Shown piece by piece: positions 7,854 to 17,265 of a DNA stretch of 64,000 nucleotides. Under the pieces are notes generated by a model, which searched no databases, was not told the DNA's origin, and saw only the letters and a list, made by a program, of their open reading frames with translations. The translations under genes were made by a program, and so were the position numbers. Origin of the DNA: JAFGUB01 sp050305515 (GTDB taxonomy: Bacteria; Campylobacterota; Campylobacteria; Campylobacterales; Sulfurimonadaceae); assembly GCA_050305515.1 (NCBI GenBank), contig JBNLFL010000040.1, positions 1-64,000 on the forward strand, written 5' to 3'. Positions within the stretch are counted from its first letter, which is position 1. Every line of letters starts with the position of its first letter.

Positions 7854-9992
7854 CTATCTTTTGAGTTTGAAGACTTTGGCGTAAGGCGTCATGATAACTT
7901 TTTCAAAAAGGTTGGGATCATAATTTTCCAAAACGAAAAGTTGAATGTAGAGCGAGTTCAGCATCTGATGATCGAGCAGGATGAATTGGTTGTATGCCTG
8001 CATGTATATCAACGTCAGTTGTCCATTAATATGAAGATTTTGAATGTGTTTTTTGAGTGTACCATCCGGGTTGACGTTGGTGGTAATGAATTGTGCCAAA
8101 GGAACTTCCTGTTGACCGAGCATAATGGTTCCCTTGCCTTTATTGAGAGAGACCCCGTTACCTAAATGAATCAGTTCACCTGCATTTTGAAAGTGTGTTG
8201 TACCATAGAAGAAGGGACGCTGATTTTGTTCGCCGGTAAGAAGGTTTATCGTGCTAAACAGTGCTACAGTTGGAAAAATGTTCAACATACGCAGTGGAAG
8301 GTAAAAATAGATGTCTCGTGTTGGGGTGGGAGGTATGAAATTGGGGTTTTCAAGTGAAGCCAAAAATGCTGCAATATCACGTTCCTGATAGTCATTCATT
8401 GCCTGCAGGAGGTTGTCGGTGAAATTGGCATCAAAGGCGCGTTCGGTATATTCGACATCCAGACGTGCCATGTTGGCACCTGCAAGCTCTGAGTGCGTCA
8501 GCGCATAGCTGGTTGGAAAGTTTACCTGACCGTCATGTTTCCCACCGTCAATTAGGGTGCGTACATCGCTGTAATAGCGTATGGGGTATCCGTAATCCCA
8601 CCACGTGACAACGTAATCGTCACGTTTTGCAACTTTGCCAAGCTGGTCAAGGACTTTTACTTCAGGCATATTAAAAACCGTGGGGACCTTGTATCCGATA
8701 ATGTGCAAAATGTTAGGATAAAGTGCGGCAGCAGTCGCGGCGGAGACAAAGAGAATTTTACTGATATGCAATGTGCGGTCAATGAAGATGACTTTTTCCA
8801 GAAGAGAAGCGGTATAGAGAATAAAGTATCCCATTCCAAGGGCCATTACGGGGACTGCGTAAACGGTAAAACGCAGACCGGCCTGAAAAGCAATGAATCC
8901 CAAGCCGACCATAGGAAGTGCAAGAAGTATGACCTTGTGGCGCCACATCAGCATTCCAAGCCCGAGCATCGCGAACAAAAATGTGAGTGTCGCGCCGCTG
9001 ATACGCGCGGCGAAGACTTCAAAAGGGATCTGCCCCGCTTCGCGTACGGTTTGGACGACATCGAAGTAGCGTAGAGTGAGGTTCAGATCATCTGCGTGCA
9101 AGGAGCGAAAGAGATAGCCCTCTAACTGCGCGATCACGGGAGCGAAGCCGCCGGTGAGCAGCATCAGCGCCGCAGCGCCGAAAAGCAGGGCGAGAACGAC
9201 GCTGCGCGACGAAGCCTTGGAGAGGGTGTGAAAAGCACCAAAAAGCGCCAGCGCGAGCAGAAGCTTGAGGTACCACGCCATGAGCGCCATTGAAAGGAGC
9301 ATGAAGATCAGGATTTTATAAAAAAAAAGGTTGTGCCGCTCAAAGATAAGCGTGTAGATGAGTACCATCCCCGTCATGGCAAGATTGAGCGAATAGCTAG
9401 AAGCATACCATTCGGCATTGGCAATGATAAAGAGCGGCAGGAACAGCAAGTAGCGGTTGCGCTGATAGGTCGCAGCAGCGATAAGGCTATAAAGGACGAA
9501 CATAGGCAGCACAATGGTGAGCATGTCGGTGTCGTAATAGCCTGTCATGGTGCGGTTGTAGTAGCTGTGGGTGATGCTACCCAAAAGCGCGGCGATAAAG
9601 CCCAGATAGTCGTTGCCGAGTGTTCGGCCGATTAGCATCAGCGGTACCACAAGCATCGAGCCTATGAAGGCCGGCATATAAAGAATAAGCGTCTCAAAGC
9701 TTACCGGCAGCACTTTGGCCAGCAGTGCCGTCAGTGCAGCGAGCGGATAGCCGCAGTAGGAGAGATCGCGGGGGTTACATGTACTGTTGAATATGTCCCT
9801 CGCCCCTTCGGCAAAGGCGTAGCCGTCGTTGGTATTGATCATGATCTGATCGTTCCAGTAAAAATCGGGACTCCCCGAGAACTGGTAGACCCAGATGAAA
9901 CGGATGCCGACGCTAAAGGCGTAGGCGAGGAGGAGAAGAAAGAGAAATCGGCTTATATGTAAAGTGCTGTAAGTTTCATTGGATGTGTTCAT
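7854..9992 (-). CDS. pglB: Oligosaccharyltransferase
   Basis: PglB moves the completed heptasaccharide-like glycan en bloc from the lipid carrier to asparagine in D/E-x-N-x-S/T sequons in the periplasm. The 712-aa protein matches the STT3/PglB family. It has an N-terminal multi-pass membrane domain, an acidic metal-ligand motif in the first external loop (NTNDGYAFAEG), GYYDTD in a later loop, and the signature WWDYG at residues 464-468 in the periplasmic domain. The N-terminal half is GC-richer than the gene just upstream, which marks the edge of the AT-rich cassette. Its start overlaps the upstream glycosyltransferase by 17 nt. Confidence 0.96.
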   Translation of the reverse strand: MNTSNETYSTLHISRFLFLLLLAYAFSVGIRFIWVYQFSGSPDFYWNDQIMINTNDGYAFAEGARDIFNSTCNPRDLSYCGYPLAALTALLAKVLPVSFETLILYMPAFIGSMLVVPLMLIGRTLGNDYLGFIAALLGSITHSYYNRTMTGYYDTDMLTIVLPMFVLYSLIAAATYQRNRYLLFLPLFIIANAEWYASSYSLNLAMTGMVLIYTLIFERHNLFFYKILIFMLLSMALMAWYLKLLLALALFGAFHTLSKASSRSVVLALLFGAAALMLLTGGFAPVIAQLEGYLFRSLHADDLNLTLRYFDVVQTVREAGQIPFEVFAARISGATLTFLFAMLGLGMLMWRHKVILLALPMVGLGFIAFQAGLRFTVYAVPVMALGMGYFILYTASLLEKVIFIDRTLHISKILFVSAATAAALYPNILHIIGYKVPTVFNMPEVKVLDQLGKVAKRDDYVVTWWDYGYPIRYYSDVRTLIDGGKHDGQVNFPTSYALTHSELAGANMARLDVEYTERAFDANFTDNLLQAMNDYQERDIAAFLASLENPNFIPPTPTRDIYFYLPLRMLNIFPTVALFSTINLLTGEQNQRPFFYGTTHFQNAGELIHLGNGVSLNKGKGTIMLGQQEVPLAQFITTNVNPDGTLKKHIQNLHINGQLTLIYMQAYNQFILLDHQMLNSLYIQLFVLENYDPNLFEKVIMTPYAKVFKLKR

Positions 9993-11133
9993 CGATTACC
10001 TTTTTGTATTGGATAAGTGTTTTGCTTGTGTCAAATTGTGAAGCTCGGATTATAGCTTTATTGCAGTAGGTTTCTATTAAATCTGATCTGTTTTTCAAAA
10101 GCAAAAGCGCATCATAGAAAGCATCGGTATCATCTACTGCTACTAAAATTCCATACTCCCCAAGCTCATATCCGCTTTTTAGTCTGAACATTGGCTCTGT
10201 ATTAGGGGCCAGTAGTTCTCTAGGACCATTTGAGCAGTCAGTAGAAATGATTGCCATTTTGCATGCCAGAGCTTCTAGTAAAACGTTTGGAAATCCTTCG
10301 TGCCTTGAGCTAAATAAAAAAATATTAGATGAGTGTAACCAAGAGAAAGGCTCTTGTCTACCCTGCAAAAAGATAATATCTTCACACTTTTTATTTCGTA
10401 TGTACTTTTTTAGCTTTGATTCAAGTCTTCCTTCGCCCAGTATATCAAGCCTTATTTCATTACATGTAAAACGTGACAACACATCGATCTGAAGTTTGTG
10501 ATTTTTCCCCTCGTCAAGCCGACCGATACTGATACATCTTATAGGTTTGTGATGTGTCAGATCTTTGGGTCTATCTAATGCTATGCTGGAGATGTCGACT
10601 GGATTATAGAAAACAGTAATGGGCTTTGTAATGCCAAAGTGATATTTCAAATCTGCCAGGCTTCCTTGAGAGTTGACACTTATATGGTTTGCTTGAGGAT
10701 ATAACACTCTTATCAAGATACGGTTTATGAGTGCAAAGGGGCTTGAACCTTCATACTGCTTTGAGGGGGCACCGCGTTCACTGATGATGATCTTGCAAGA
10801 GGTACCAAATAGTGAAGCAAGCGCGTTGATGTAGTTGGGTCTATTCATGAATGAAAATGAGATGTCTATGCCGTTGGAGTCAAGCCACTTTTTATAGCGC
10901 CAAGCTAGCCAAGGGAGCTTGAGCAATTTTAGCAGAGCAGGCTCATCGGCGTGTGATCTTTCCAGATAGACGACAGGTAACTTTTGTGGTATCTCATAGT
11001 TGATAGTTTGATTCATAAGGACCAATGTGACTTGATATTTTTCGCTTAGGTAAGGAAGCAGATGGGAGACAACCCGCTCAGCACCGCCGGAGGCCATGGA
11101 GTAGAGAAAAATAGCAATGTTCGATTTTTTCAT
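9976..11133 (-). CDS. GT4 glycosyltransferase, PglJ/PglH-like
   Basis: A cytoplasmic GT-B glycosyltransferase that probably adds a HexNAc to the lipid-linked glycan. The 385-aa protein has the GGAER acceptor-loop motif near the N terminus, SIGRLDEGKNH at the donor domain start, and the E-x7-E element in RHEGFPNVLLEAL. ATG 11133 forms an ATGA overlap with the asnB stop, which decides the start over in-frame ATGs at 11154 and 11178. In C. jejuni the GalNAc transferases PglJ and PglH sit in this neighbourhood, so one of those roles is likely, but the donor cannot be read from sequence. Confidence 0.82.
   Translation of the reverse strand: MKKSNIAIFLYSMASGGAERVVSHLLPYLSEKYQVTLVLMNQTINYEIPQKLPVVYLERSHADEPALLKLLKLPWLAWRYKKWLDSNGIDISFSFMNRPNYINALASLFGTSCKIIISERGAPSKQYEGSSPFALINRILIRVLYPQANHISVNSQGSLADLKYHFGITKPITVFYNPVDISSIALDRPKDLTHHKPIRCISIGRLDEGKNHKLQIDVLSRFTCNEIRLDILGEGRLESKLKKYIRNKKCEDIIFLQGRQEPFSWLHSSNIFLFSSRHEGFPNVLLEALACKMAIISTDCSNGPRELLAPNTEPMFRLKSGYELGEYGILVAVDDTDAFYDALLLLKNRSDLIETYCNKAIIRASQFDTSKTLIQYKKVIDEHIQ
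10460..10469. repeat. TTACATGTAA palindrome in GT4 gene
   Basis: Exact copy, read as FTCN; the last exact copy before a 9.5-kb gap covering the AT-rich cassette. Confidence 0.95.
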
Positions 11134-12995
11134 TTTTGATAGCGTTCCATCCATAGCTGGAAAACAAGAATAAACCAAAGCTTGTTTATATTGACTGGAT
11201 CTCCGTTGGTGAGTTTTTGAAGTTCCTTCTGAATATATGCTACATTAAGCACCTTTTGTCTGTTTAAGGTGGCAGCATCAAGGTGGCGATTAAAAAGATC
11301 TCGAAGATCTTTGGAGAACCACTCAAAGATCGGAATACCAAATCCCATCTTAGGCCTGTCAATGAGTTTTTTAGGCAGGTACCGCTCAAGCACTTTGCGC
11401 AAAAGATATTTACTTTGCCCATCTCGGTATTTGTACTCAAACGGAACCTGAGCCATAAACTCTGCGATACGATGATCTAACAACGGTTCTCTACCTTCAA
11501 TAGATACGGACATCGTAGCACGATCGACTTTAGTGAGAATATCGTCACACAAATATCTATGATAATCCCAAAGCATCATTCCTTGCATAGGATGCTCGCG
11601 CTCACCTAAAGCAAATGAAGGCTCGTTCACGCTACATGTAAGACTGAGTAGTTGCTTGATTTCATAATTTTTGCTGTTGTGGATAATCTTTTCATAAAGA
11701 TTTTTCCATTCACGATCTTGAAGCATTTCAGTTAGCTGATTGTATTTGTGTTCAAAGTTTTTAATTTTAAAAATTTTTGAGGCAAGCTTTGCACCAATAA
11801 AATTCATGCTTTTTCCCAGAAATCTTCTTAAAAAATAAGGCAAAGAAAAAAGCTTTTTACCAATGTGATAAGAGTACCAGTAGCGTTCATAGCCGCAAAA
11901 AATCTCATCACCTCCATCAGCGCTTAATACCACTTTGATGCCTGCGTCTTTGGCTATTTGACTCACCAGTGTTGTGGGGATCCCGCTACTGTCACCAAAA
12001 GGCTCATCATAGATGTCAATAAATTTATCGAGTATCTCTTTTGCTTGTGAGCTGTCTAAAAATCTCTCTGTATGGGTGGTGCCTAAATATTCTGCCACCT
12101 CTTTGGCGTAACTAGCTTCGTTGTAGGCAGTTTCTTGAAAACCAATAGTAAAAGTATGAATATTTCCATGATGGCGTTGCAGTATGGCAGCTACAACAGA
12201 ACTATCAATACCACCGCTCAAAAAAACTCCTACGGGTACGTCCGATACCATGCGGTATCTGCAAGCATCTATCAAGAGCTCTTCTAGCGCATCTACAAGC
12301 TCTTCTTCGCTTTTGTCAAATTTTGGCAACTCAAAATAGGGCAAAATAGACCAATAATTTTGAATGTGAAATGTTGAATTTTTAATGTCAAATGTGCCGA
12401 AGTGACCTGCGTTTAATTTAAAACAGTTCTCAAAAATAGAGAAATTTGATGAAATGTAGCCAAACTGAAAAAACTCAAAAAGTGCGTGTTTCGAGATAGA
12501 AAGATCGTTTCTATATGCCATAATAGGTCTAAGCTCGCTTGCAAAAACAAAATCCTTCCCATCAAAATAGTAATAAAGAGGTTTCACACCTACACGATCA
12601 CGAATAATCGTAACGGTTTGTGCTTGTGTGTCATAAATAGCGATGGCAAACATCCCTATAAATCTATCAAGAGCTTTTATGCCCCATTTATGATACGCTT
12701 TGAGTACTACCTCACTATCACTGTGAGAAATAAACGTATAGCCAAACGCTAAAAGCTCTTGTTTGATTTCTTCAAAGTTATATACCTCACCGTTAAAGAC
12801 CATCACCAAATGCTCATAACTCATTGGCTGAGAGCCTAGTGAGCTTAGATCCAAGATAGAGAGCCTGACATGTCCTAGAGAGAAGTAGTCACTTTCGTAT
12901 ACACCATTACCATCAGGGCCACGATGATGAATGCTATTGAGCATGGAACTAAGTTTTTGGTTGTCTTTAGCATTAAATCCAATTATTCCACACAT
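11130..12995 (-). CDS. asnB: AsnB-type glutamine amidotransferase in glycan cluster
   Basis: Asparagine synthetase B family protein of 621 aa. Cys2 (MCGIIGF) is the class II glutaminase nucleophile, and the synthetase half holds the ATP-pyrophosphatase loop SGGIDSS and the ADGGDEIFCGY motif. Family members release ammonia from glutamine and amidate a carboxylate. In polysaccharide clusters this is often a uronic acid rather than aspartate, and the nucleotide-sugar dehydrogenase at 18906 could supply one. A second, divergent AsnB lies at 24138. The gene is AT-rich and overlaps both neighbours. A near-match of the palindrome (CTACATGTAA) lies at 11632. Confidence 0.88.
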   Translation of the reverse strand: MCGIIGFNAKDNQKLSSMLNSIHHRGPDGNGVYESDYFSLGHVRLSILDLSSLGSQPMSYEHLVMVFNGEVYNFEEIKQELLAFGYTFISHSDSEVVLKAYHKWGIKALDRFIGMFAIAIYDTQAQTVTIIRDRVGVKPLYYYFDGKDFVFASELRPIMAYRNDLSISKHALFEFFQFGYISSNFSIFENCFKLNAGHFGTFDIKNSTFHIQNYWSILPYFELPKFDKSEEELVDALEELLIDACRYRMVSDVPVGVFLSGGIDSSVVAAILQRHHGNIHTFTIGFQETAYNEASYAKEVAEYLGTTHTERFLDSSQAKEILDKFIDIYDEPFGDSSGIPTTLVSQIAKDAGIKVVLSADGGDEIFCGYERYWYSYHIGKKLFSLPYFLRRFLGKSMNFIGAKLASKIFKIKNFEHKYNQLTEMLQDREWKNLYEKIIHNSKNYEIKQLLSLTCSVNEPSFALGEREHPMQGMMLWDYHRYLCDDILTKVDRATMSVSIEGREPLLDHRIAEFMAQVPFEYKYRDGQSKYLLRKVLERYLPKKLIDRPKMGFGIPIFEWFSKDLRDLFNRHLDAATLNRQKVLNVAYIQKELQKLTNGDPVNINKLWFILVFQLWMERYQK

Positions 12996-14086
12996 TTTAA
13001 TATCTCATTTTGTGTATTTTTAACCATTTTTTCTATGGAAAAATTTTTTACTACTCTTTGCCTGCTCAGTTGACCTTTAGTTGCAAAATCATCGCTTATC
13101 ATTTTCTCTAATCCATTAAATAAATCCTCAACACTATTTGGCTTTACAACGACACCAAATTCACCCACTATTATAGCGCTATCTCCAACATCAGTTACCA
13201 CGCAAGCACACTCACAACTCATGGCTTCCGCTATAGAGTTACTAAAACCCTCCCCAAAAGAAGAAGAAGAAGAGATGTCAAAACCACTGTAAAAATCTTC
13301 TACATTTTTTTGATTTCCAAGCCAATAAAACCTCTTTGTGTCTTGTAAAATAGCCTCACACTCTTGTTTTATTTTTTTATCACCACTGCCAACTGAAAAA
13401 ATATGTATATTTACATATGTATCCAAAAGCATTTTTGCAGCTTTCGTAAATATTAGATATCCTTTCATATAGTCTATACGTGCAACTATGCCTATGGCTA
13501 TATCACGCTCATTCAGATTATATTTTTTTCTAAATTCTTCTCTCTTTTTCTCATCTCTTTTAAATCTTTGAGGGTCTATTCCATTTGCAATCACAACAGA
13601 GCGATTCATAGCAAAACCACTATTCTTATGGAACTCTATTGAGGCATTTGAATTAGTTATAATTTTGTCAACTCTAGTTGAGAGTTTTTTTTGTAACGAA
13701 AAAAGTATTAGCGACACCTTGTCATATTGGCTTAAATCCATATTAGAAGCACGAAATCCCCAAATAATTTTTGTATTTTTTGGCTTGCACCAAAAAGAAA
13801 AAAGATTCATCTCACCAAGAAAACTGTAAATCAAATCCGGCTGCATCTCTTTTAAAAGTTTTGAGTAGTTTTTGTAAAATGTGAAAAAATCGTATCTTCC
13901 TTTTTTATGAAGATTGTAATATTTAATATTTGGGATACATTCAACAAGTTTCTCTTGTACACCACCGTACATGCTGCAAACAAAGACTTCAAACTTTGAT
14001 TTGTCAATATGCTTTACAAGCTCAATAAATTGGCGCTCTGCTCCGCCGATATCAAGTGAACGGATTGCTAGAAATAATTTAATCAT
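12983..14086 (-). CDS. GT4 glycosyltransferase
   Basis: A 367-aa GT-B enzyme of family 4 with N-terminal LDIGGAERQFIELV, IANGIDPQRF, GIVARIDYMKG at the start of the donor domain, and an E-x7-E-like segment FGEGFSNSIAEAMS. The donor and acceptor are unknown. It is strongly AT-rich and overlaps the next genes by 8 and 13 nt, so it is translated as part of the same operon. It probably builds part of the strain-specific glycan. Confidence 0.82.
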   Translation of the reverse strand: MIKLFLAIRSLDIGGAERQFIELVKHIDKSKFEVFVCSMYGGVQEKLVECIPNIKYYNLHKKGRYDFFTFYKNYSKLLKEMQPDLIYSFLGEMNLFSFWCKPKNTKIIWGFRASNMDLSQYDKVSLILFSLQKKLSTRVDKIITNSNASIEFHKNSGFAMNRSVVIANGIDPQRFKRDEKKREEFRKKYNLNERDIAIGIVARIDYMKGYLIFTKAAKMLLDTYVNIHIFSVGSGDKKIKQECEAILQDTKRFYWLGNQKNVEDFYSGFDISSSSSFGEGFSNSIAEAMSCECACVVTDVGDSAIIVGEFGVVVKPNSVEDLFNGLEKMISDDFATKGQLSRQRVVKNFSIEKMVKNTQNEILKCVE

Positions 14087-15146
14087 TCAAAACCAACCTT
14101 AGACTTTCAAGCCACCTTAGCTTTATTATTTCCAAACTGTATTCACTTTTTACTTTAATGGCCTCACTTGACAGTCTAATTCTCAACTCTTCGCTATCTA
14201 TCAACATTTGTATCTCATGTGAGAGTTTTTCAACATTTTGATTTTCAACCAAAATACCATTCACTCCATTTTGAATTATCTCTGATGGTCCATGAAGACA
14301 ATCAAAACTCACAACCGCACAACCACAACCCATAGCTTCTAAAAGTACATTTGGAAAACCTTCTTTTTGTGAAGAGAGTACAAAAATAGATGATCTTGCA
14401 TACCACTCAAAGATATCTTTTCTCTTTCCAATCAGCTCTACATTGCCTGCTTTTGTTGCTTCAATTTGTTTTTGTAGATTTTCTTTTTCAATGCCATCTC
14501 CAGCGATGCAAAGTTTCCAACCTTGGCTTTTTACTTTTGAAAAAGCCTCAATTAATTTGTCAAAACCTTTTTGTTTGTCAAATCTGCCCACTCCTAATAT
14601 GATCTTCTCTTTTTGTATATTACTATTTGGCAGTTCTAAGGGATTGTAGATAACTTTTACGTTTTTTAAAAATGTGTAATTTTGCTTATCTGCATAGGTT
14701 TGCACTACCAGTAAATCTGCAAATCTATAAACAACCTTTCTTATAATATGTAATGTTTTTGATTGATAAAAATCATAAACAATCCTTTCAGACATTACAA
14801 TTTTTTGGTTATTTCTCTTTGAAGCTATGGTGGATAAAATATTTGTGTGTGTCATAAAACTAATATTTATGTCTGCATCTATCTTTTTTAATTCATTTTT
14901 TAAAACTAAAAATCTATTTAAACTGTTTTTAAAAGAATCCAAAAGACTTTTAGACTCTTTTAAAAGGTTTAGTTTAATATGTTGTATGTTTTGATGCAAT
15001 TCGTAAAAAGGTTCATCATTTGAAAAAGTTAAAATATAGACTTCGTGGTCTTTTGAAAGTGAATTTGCTAGAAGTGATAACACTCTCTCCGCGCCACCCG
15101 ATGAGAGCGAAGAAATAATAAACGTTATTTTCAAGATTTTTTGCAC
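14079..15146 (-). CDS. GT4 glycosyltransferase
   Basis: A 355-aa GT4 enzyme with SSLSSGGAERVLSLLAN, GVGRFDKQKGFDKLIEAF and QKEGFPNVLLEAMGCG. It resembles the glycosyltransferase at 9976 in motif order and length, so the two may be distant paralogues that add similar sugars. Its base composition is very AT-rich. The start overlaps the upstream methyltransferase by 16 nt. Confidence 0.83.
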   Translation of the reverse strand: MQKILKITFIISSLSSGGAERVLSLLANSLSKDHEVYILTFSNDEPFYELHQNIQHIKLNLLKESKSLLDSFKNSLNRFLVLKNELKKIDADINISFMTHTNILSTIASKRNNQKIVMSERIVYDFYQSKTLHIIRKVVYRFADLLVVQTYADKQNYTFLKNVKVIYNPLELPNSNIQKEKIILGVGRFDKQKGFDKLIEAFSKVKSQGWKLCIAGDGIEKENLQKQIEATKAGNVELIGKRKDIFEWYARSSIFVLSSQKEGFPNVLLEAMGCGCAVVSFDCLHGPSEIIQNGVNGILVENQNVEKLSHEIQMLIDSEELRIRLSSEAIKVKSEYSLEIIKLRWLESLRLVLND

Positions 15147-15847
15147 ACTGCAACTAAGTTATTGTAATAACAATTTGTATTGTCTAACTCGTCAATGAAA
15201 ACGCCTAAAATATTAATCACTAAGGAAGCAATGAGCCAAACTGGTAGCAGCATAGCTTTTGTTATTCTAGTAAGCCTATTTTTATTCATGGTTGATTCGA
15301 TAAAAGATAATACTAAAATGCCAACTGTACTACCAATCCCTCCTTCTTGTATGATTCTTATATCAGAAAAATTGTGCTCTAATAATAATTTGCTCAGTCC
15401 ACTTTCTGCAAATCTCCGATAATCATGTTTATCATGAATATGGTATAAAAATGGCACGCTTATTAAGAAATAAGAATCTTTTTTCATTACCCTATTAATC
15501 TCGTGTAGTAAGTACAAGTTATCAACATGTTCAAAAACTTGAGAAGATATCACAAAATCAAAAGCTTCATTATCAAATGGCAACTGAAAAACATAGTCTA
15601 CTACTCCACTTTGATACAAATCAATACCAGTATACTTTTCTATATTACTAAATAATTTTTGATATGGCTTGGTTCCACAACCAAGATCTAAGACATTTTT
15701 TGTTGTGATGTCAACCAAAATATTTTTCATGCCATTGACTAATTTGTAAGTTGCTAAATATTGAAAATGTGAAATATTTACATTGCTTTTAGCACCACAA
15801 ATTTTAGAATATAATTTAGTGTATATAGTTCCTGCTATTGAACCCAT
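15131..15847 (-). CDS. SAM-dependent methyltransferase (class I)
   Basis: A 238-aa protein with the SAM-binding motif VLDLGCGTKPY near residue 55, a motif II-like VDYVFQLPFDNEAFDFVISSQVFEHV and a hydrophobic stretch near the C terminus that could touch the membrane. It resembles methyltransferase domain 11 proteins of O-antigen and capsule clusters. The substrate is not known, and a sugar hydroxyl on the lipid-linked glycan is the plausible target from context. Confidence 0.78.
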   Translation of the reverse strand: MGSIAGTIYTKLYSKICGAKSNVNISHFQYLATYKLVNGMKNILVDITTKNVLDLGCGTKPYQKLFSNIEKYTGIDLYQSGVVDYVFQLPFDNEAFDFVISSQVFEHVDNLYLLHEINRVMKKDSYFLISVPFLYHIHDKHDYRRFAESGLSKLLLEHNFSDIRIIQEGGIGSTVGILVLSFIESTMNKNRLTRITKAMLLPVWLIASLVINILGVFIDELDNTNCYYNNLVAVCKKS

Positions 15848-15862
15848 TTTATATTCCTTGGC

Positions 15863-16594
15863 TTATTTCTTTATAATAAAAGCCTGTCCAGATGATAACT
15901 GAACAATAGACTCAGGCTTATCAATAAAAAAGTCATCAAAAGCTTTTTTTGCGCCTGGACAACTGCTAAAACCATAATCATCACAAACAATAACTCCATT
16001 TTTTACCATTCTAGTGTAAAAAAATTCTAGGCTATCTTTTGTTGGCTGATATAGATCAACATCTATGTGTGTAAATTTGAATTTATTATCATCTATATCT
16101 TTAAATCTTTCTGGGATATATCCTTGTTTATAGTTTATATTTGAAAATTTAGATAAATTGTTTTTTACTTTTTCAAGCTCCGCACTTAAATCTCCTTCAC
16201 GCCAATAGACGCCATCGATTTCATGATCAGGTCTACTTAAGCCACCGAAAGTATCAAATAGATAGACATTGTCGTTTGGAAATTTTTCCGCTATCAGATA
16301 TGCTGTAGCGCCTTCGAAAACACCACATTCTGCAAGATCTCCTTCTGTGTTTCCGACTAAATTCATCAAATTTTTTAAATTGTATTTTCTGTCAAAACTA
16401 TGATTGTTAGAACCTGCCATTTTTTCATAATAGGTTATGAAGTCTTTTTCTTCAAACATAATATTTCCAAACTCTTGAATTTTCATTTTTTTATAAAAAA
16501 GATTAAAAAAATTCTCTGCTAAAAAGAATTTCGACCATTCATCATTATGTAGGTAAGCTTTTTTTAATAGTTTTAATAGCGTTACTACTCTCAT
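15863..16594 (-). CDS. TylF/MycF-family O-methyltransferase
   Basis: A 243-aa protein that resembles macrocin O-methyltransferases, metal-dependent enzymes that methylate sugar hydroxyls. Visible family marks are GDLAECGVFEGATAYLIA, LFDTFGG, FTHIDVDLYQPTKDSLEFF and GVIVCDDYG, where the acidic residues bind the metal. Its start forms an ATGA overlap with the upstream methyltransferase. In this cluster it probably O-methylates a glycan residue. Confidence 0.85.
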   Translation of the reverse strand: MRVVTLLKLLKKAYLHNDEWSKFFLAENFFNLFYKKMKIQEFGNIMFEEKDFITYYEKMAGSNNHSFDRKYNLKNLMNLVGNTEGDLAECGVFEGATAYLIAEKFPNDNVYLFDTFGGLSRPDHEIDGVYWREGDLSAELEKVKNNLSKFSNINYKQGYIPERFKDIDDNKFKFTHIDVDLYQPTKDSLEFFYTRMVKNGVIVCDDYGFSSCPGAKKAFDDFFIDKPESIVQLSSGQAFIIKK

Positions 16595-17265
16595 TTGCTT
16601 CCTTCAAAATAAATATTCAACCCACTTTTTTTAATTCCAATAGCAAAAAATAGATAGCTAAAAAGAGTTACAATCTTTCCTTTGTAATTTAAACTTTTCC
16701 AAGATATGTACATTTTAGGTTTAACTATAATTTCTTGAAAATTAGAACTTAATAGTTTGTGAGTTTTTTTTATATCAAAACTTTGTACATGACCCCATCT
16801 ATGGAATTTTTCACCGCATTTAGGGCATACAACTATCTGCTCGTTTAAGTTTTCATTGAAAGGCACTGTACCTATAAATTTTCCACCTTTTTTTAAAACT
16901 CTGTTGACATCAGAAAGTGTTGAGTACAAAATATCCTCTTCTAAGTGTTCGATTACTTCAGACATTACAACACCATCAAAAAATTCACCATCAAATGGAA
17001 TATTTTGTGAATAACCAACCTTTGCCTTTTGATTACCAATGAAATTTTCGATCCTCTTAATAGTATTTTCGTTAGGATCCAATGAATAAATATCGATTTG
17101 GTTGTTTTTAGCTAGTTTTTCAAATACCCCACCTCCAACACCTATGTTTAAAACCCTATCACCTTGTTTAAATTTTTTTACTAGATCATTTAAGCGTGGA
17201 TGGCTATCATCAAAACTATCTATTTCTTCATTTTGATAATAATCCCAAATTTTATCTTGATTCAT
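16591..17265 (-). CDS. SAM methyltransferase with a CPxC-type insert
   Basis: A 224-aa class I methyltransferase with RVLNIGVGGGVFE (SAM site), GVVMSEVIEHLEED and NRVLKKGGKFIGTVPF. An unusual feature is the insert VVCPKCGEKFHRWGH, which looks like a small zinc-binding loop (two Cys and one or two His) after the Rossmann core. The substrate is unknown. It overlaps the next gene upstream by 14 nt. Confidence 0.78.
   Translation of the reverse strand: MNQDKIWDYYQNEEIDSFDDSHPRLNDLVKKFKQGDRVLNIGVGGGVFEKLAKNNQIDIYSLDPNENTIKRIENFIGNQKAKVGYSQNIPFDGEFFDGVVMSEVIEHLEEDILYSTLSDVNRVLKKGGKFIGTVPFNENLNEQIVVCPKCGEKFHRWGHVQSFDIKKTHKLLSSNFQEIIVKPKMYISWKSLNYKGKIVTLFSYLFFAIGIKKSGLNIYFEGSK

Noticed and set aside
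12486..12752. Plus-strand open frames inside the AT-rich cassette
   Set aside because: They are antisense to well-supported enzymes and lack SDs and family features.
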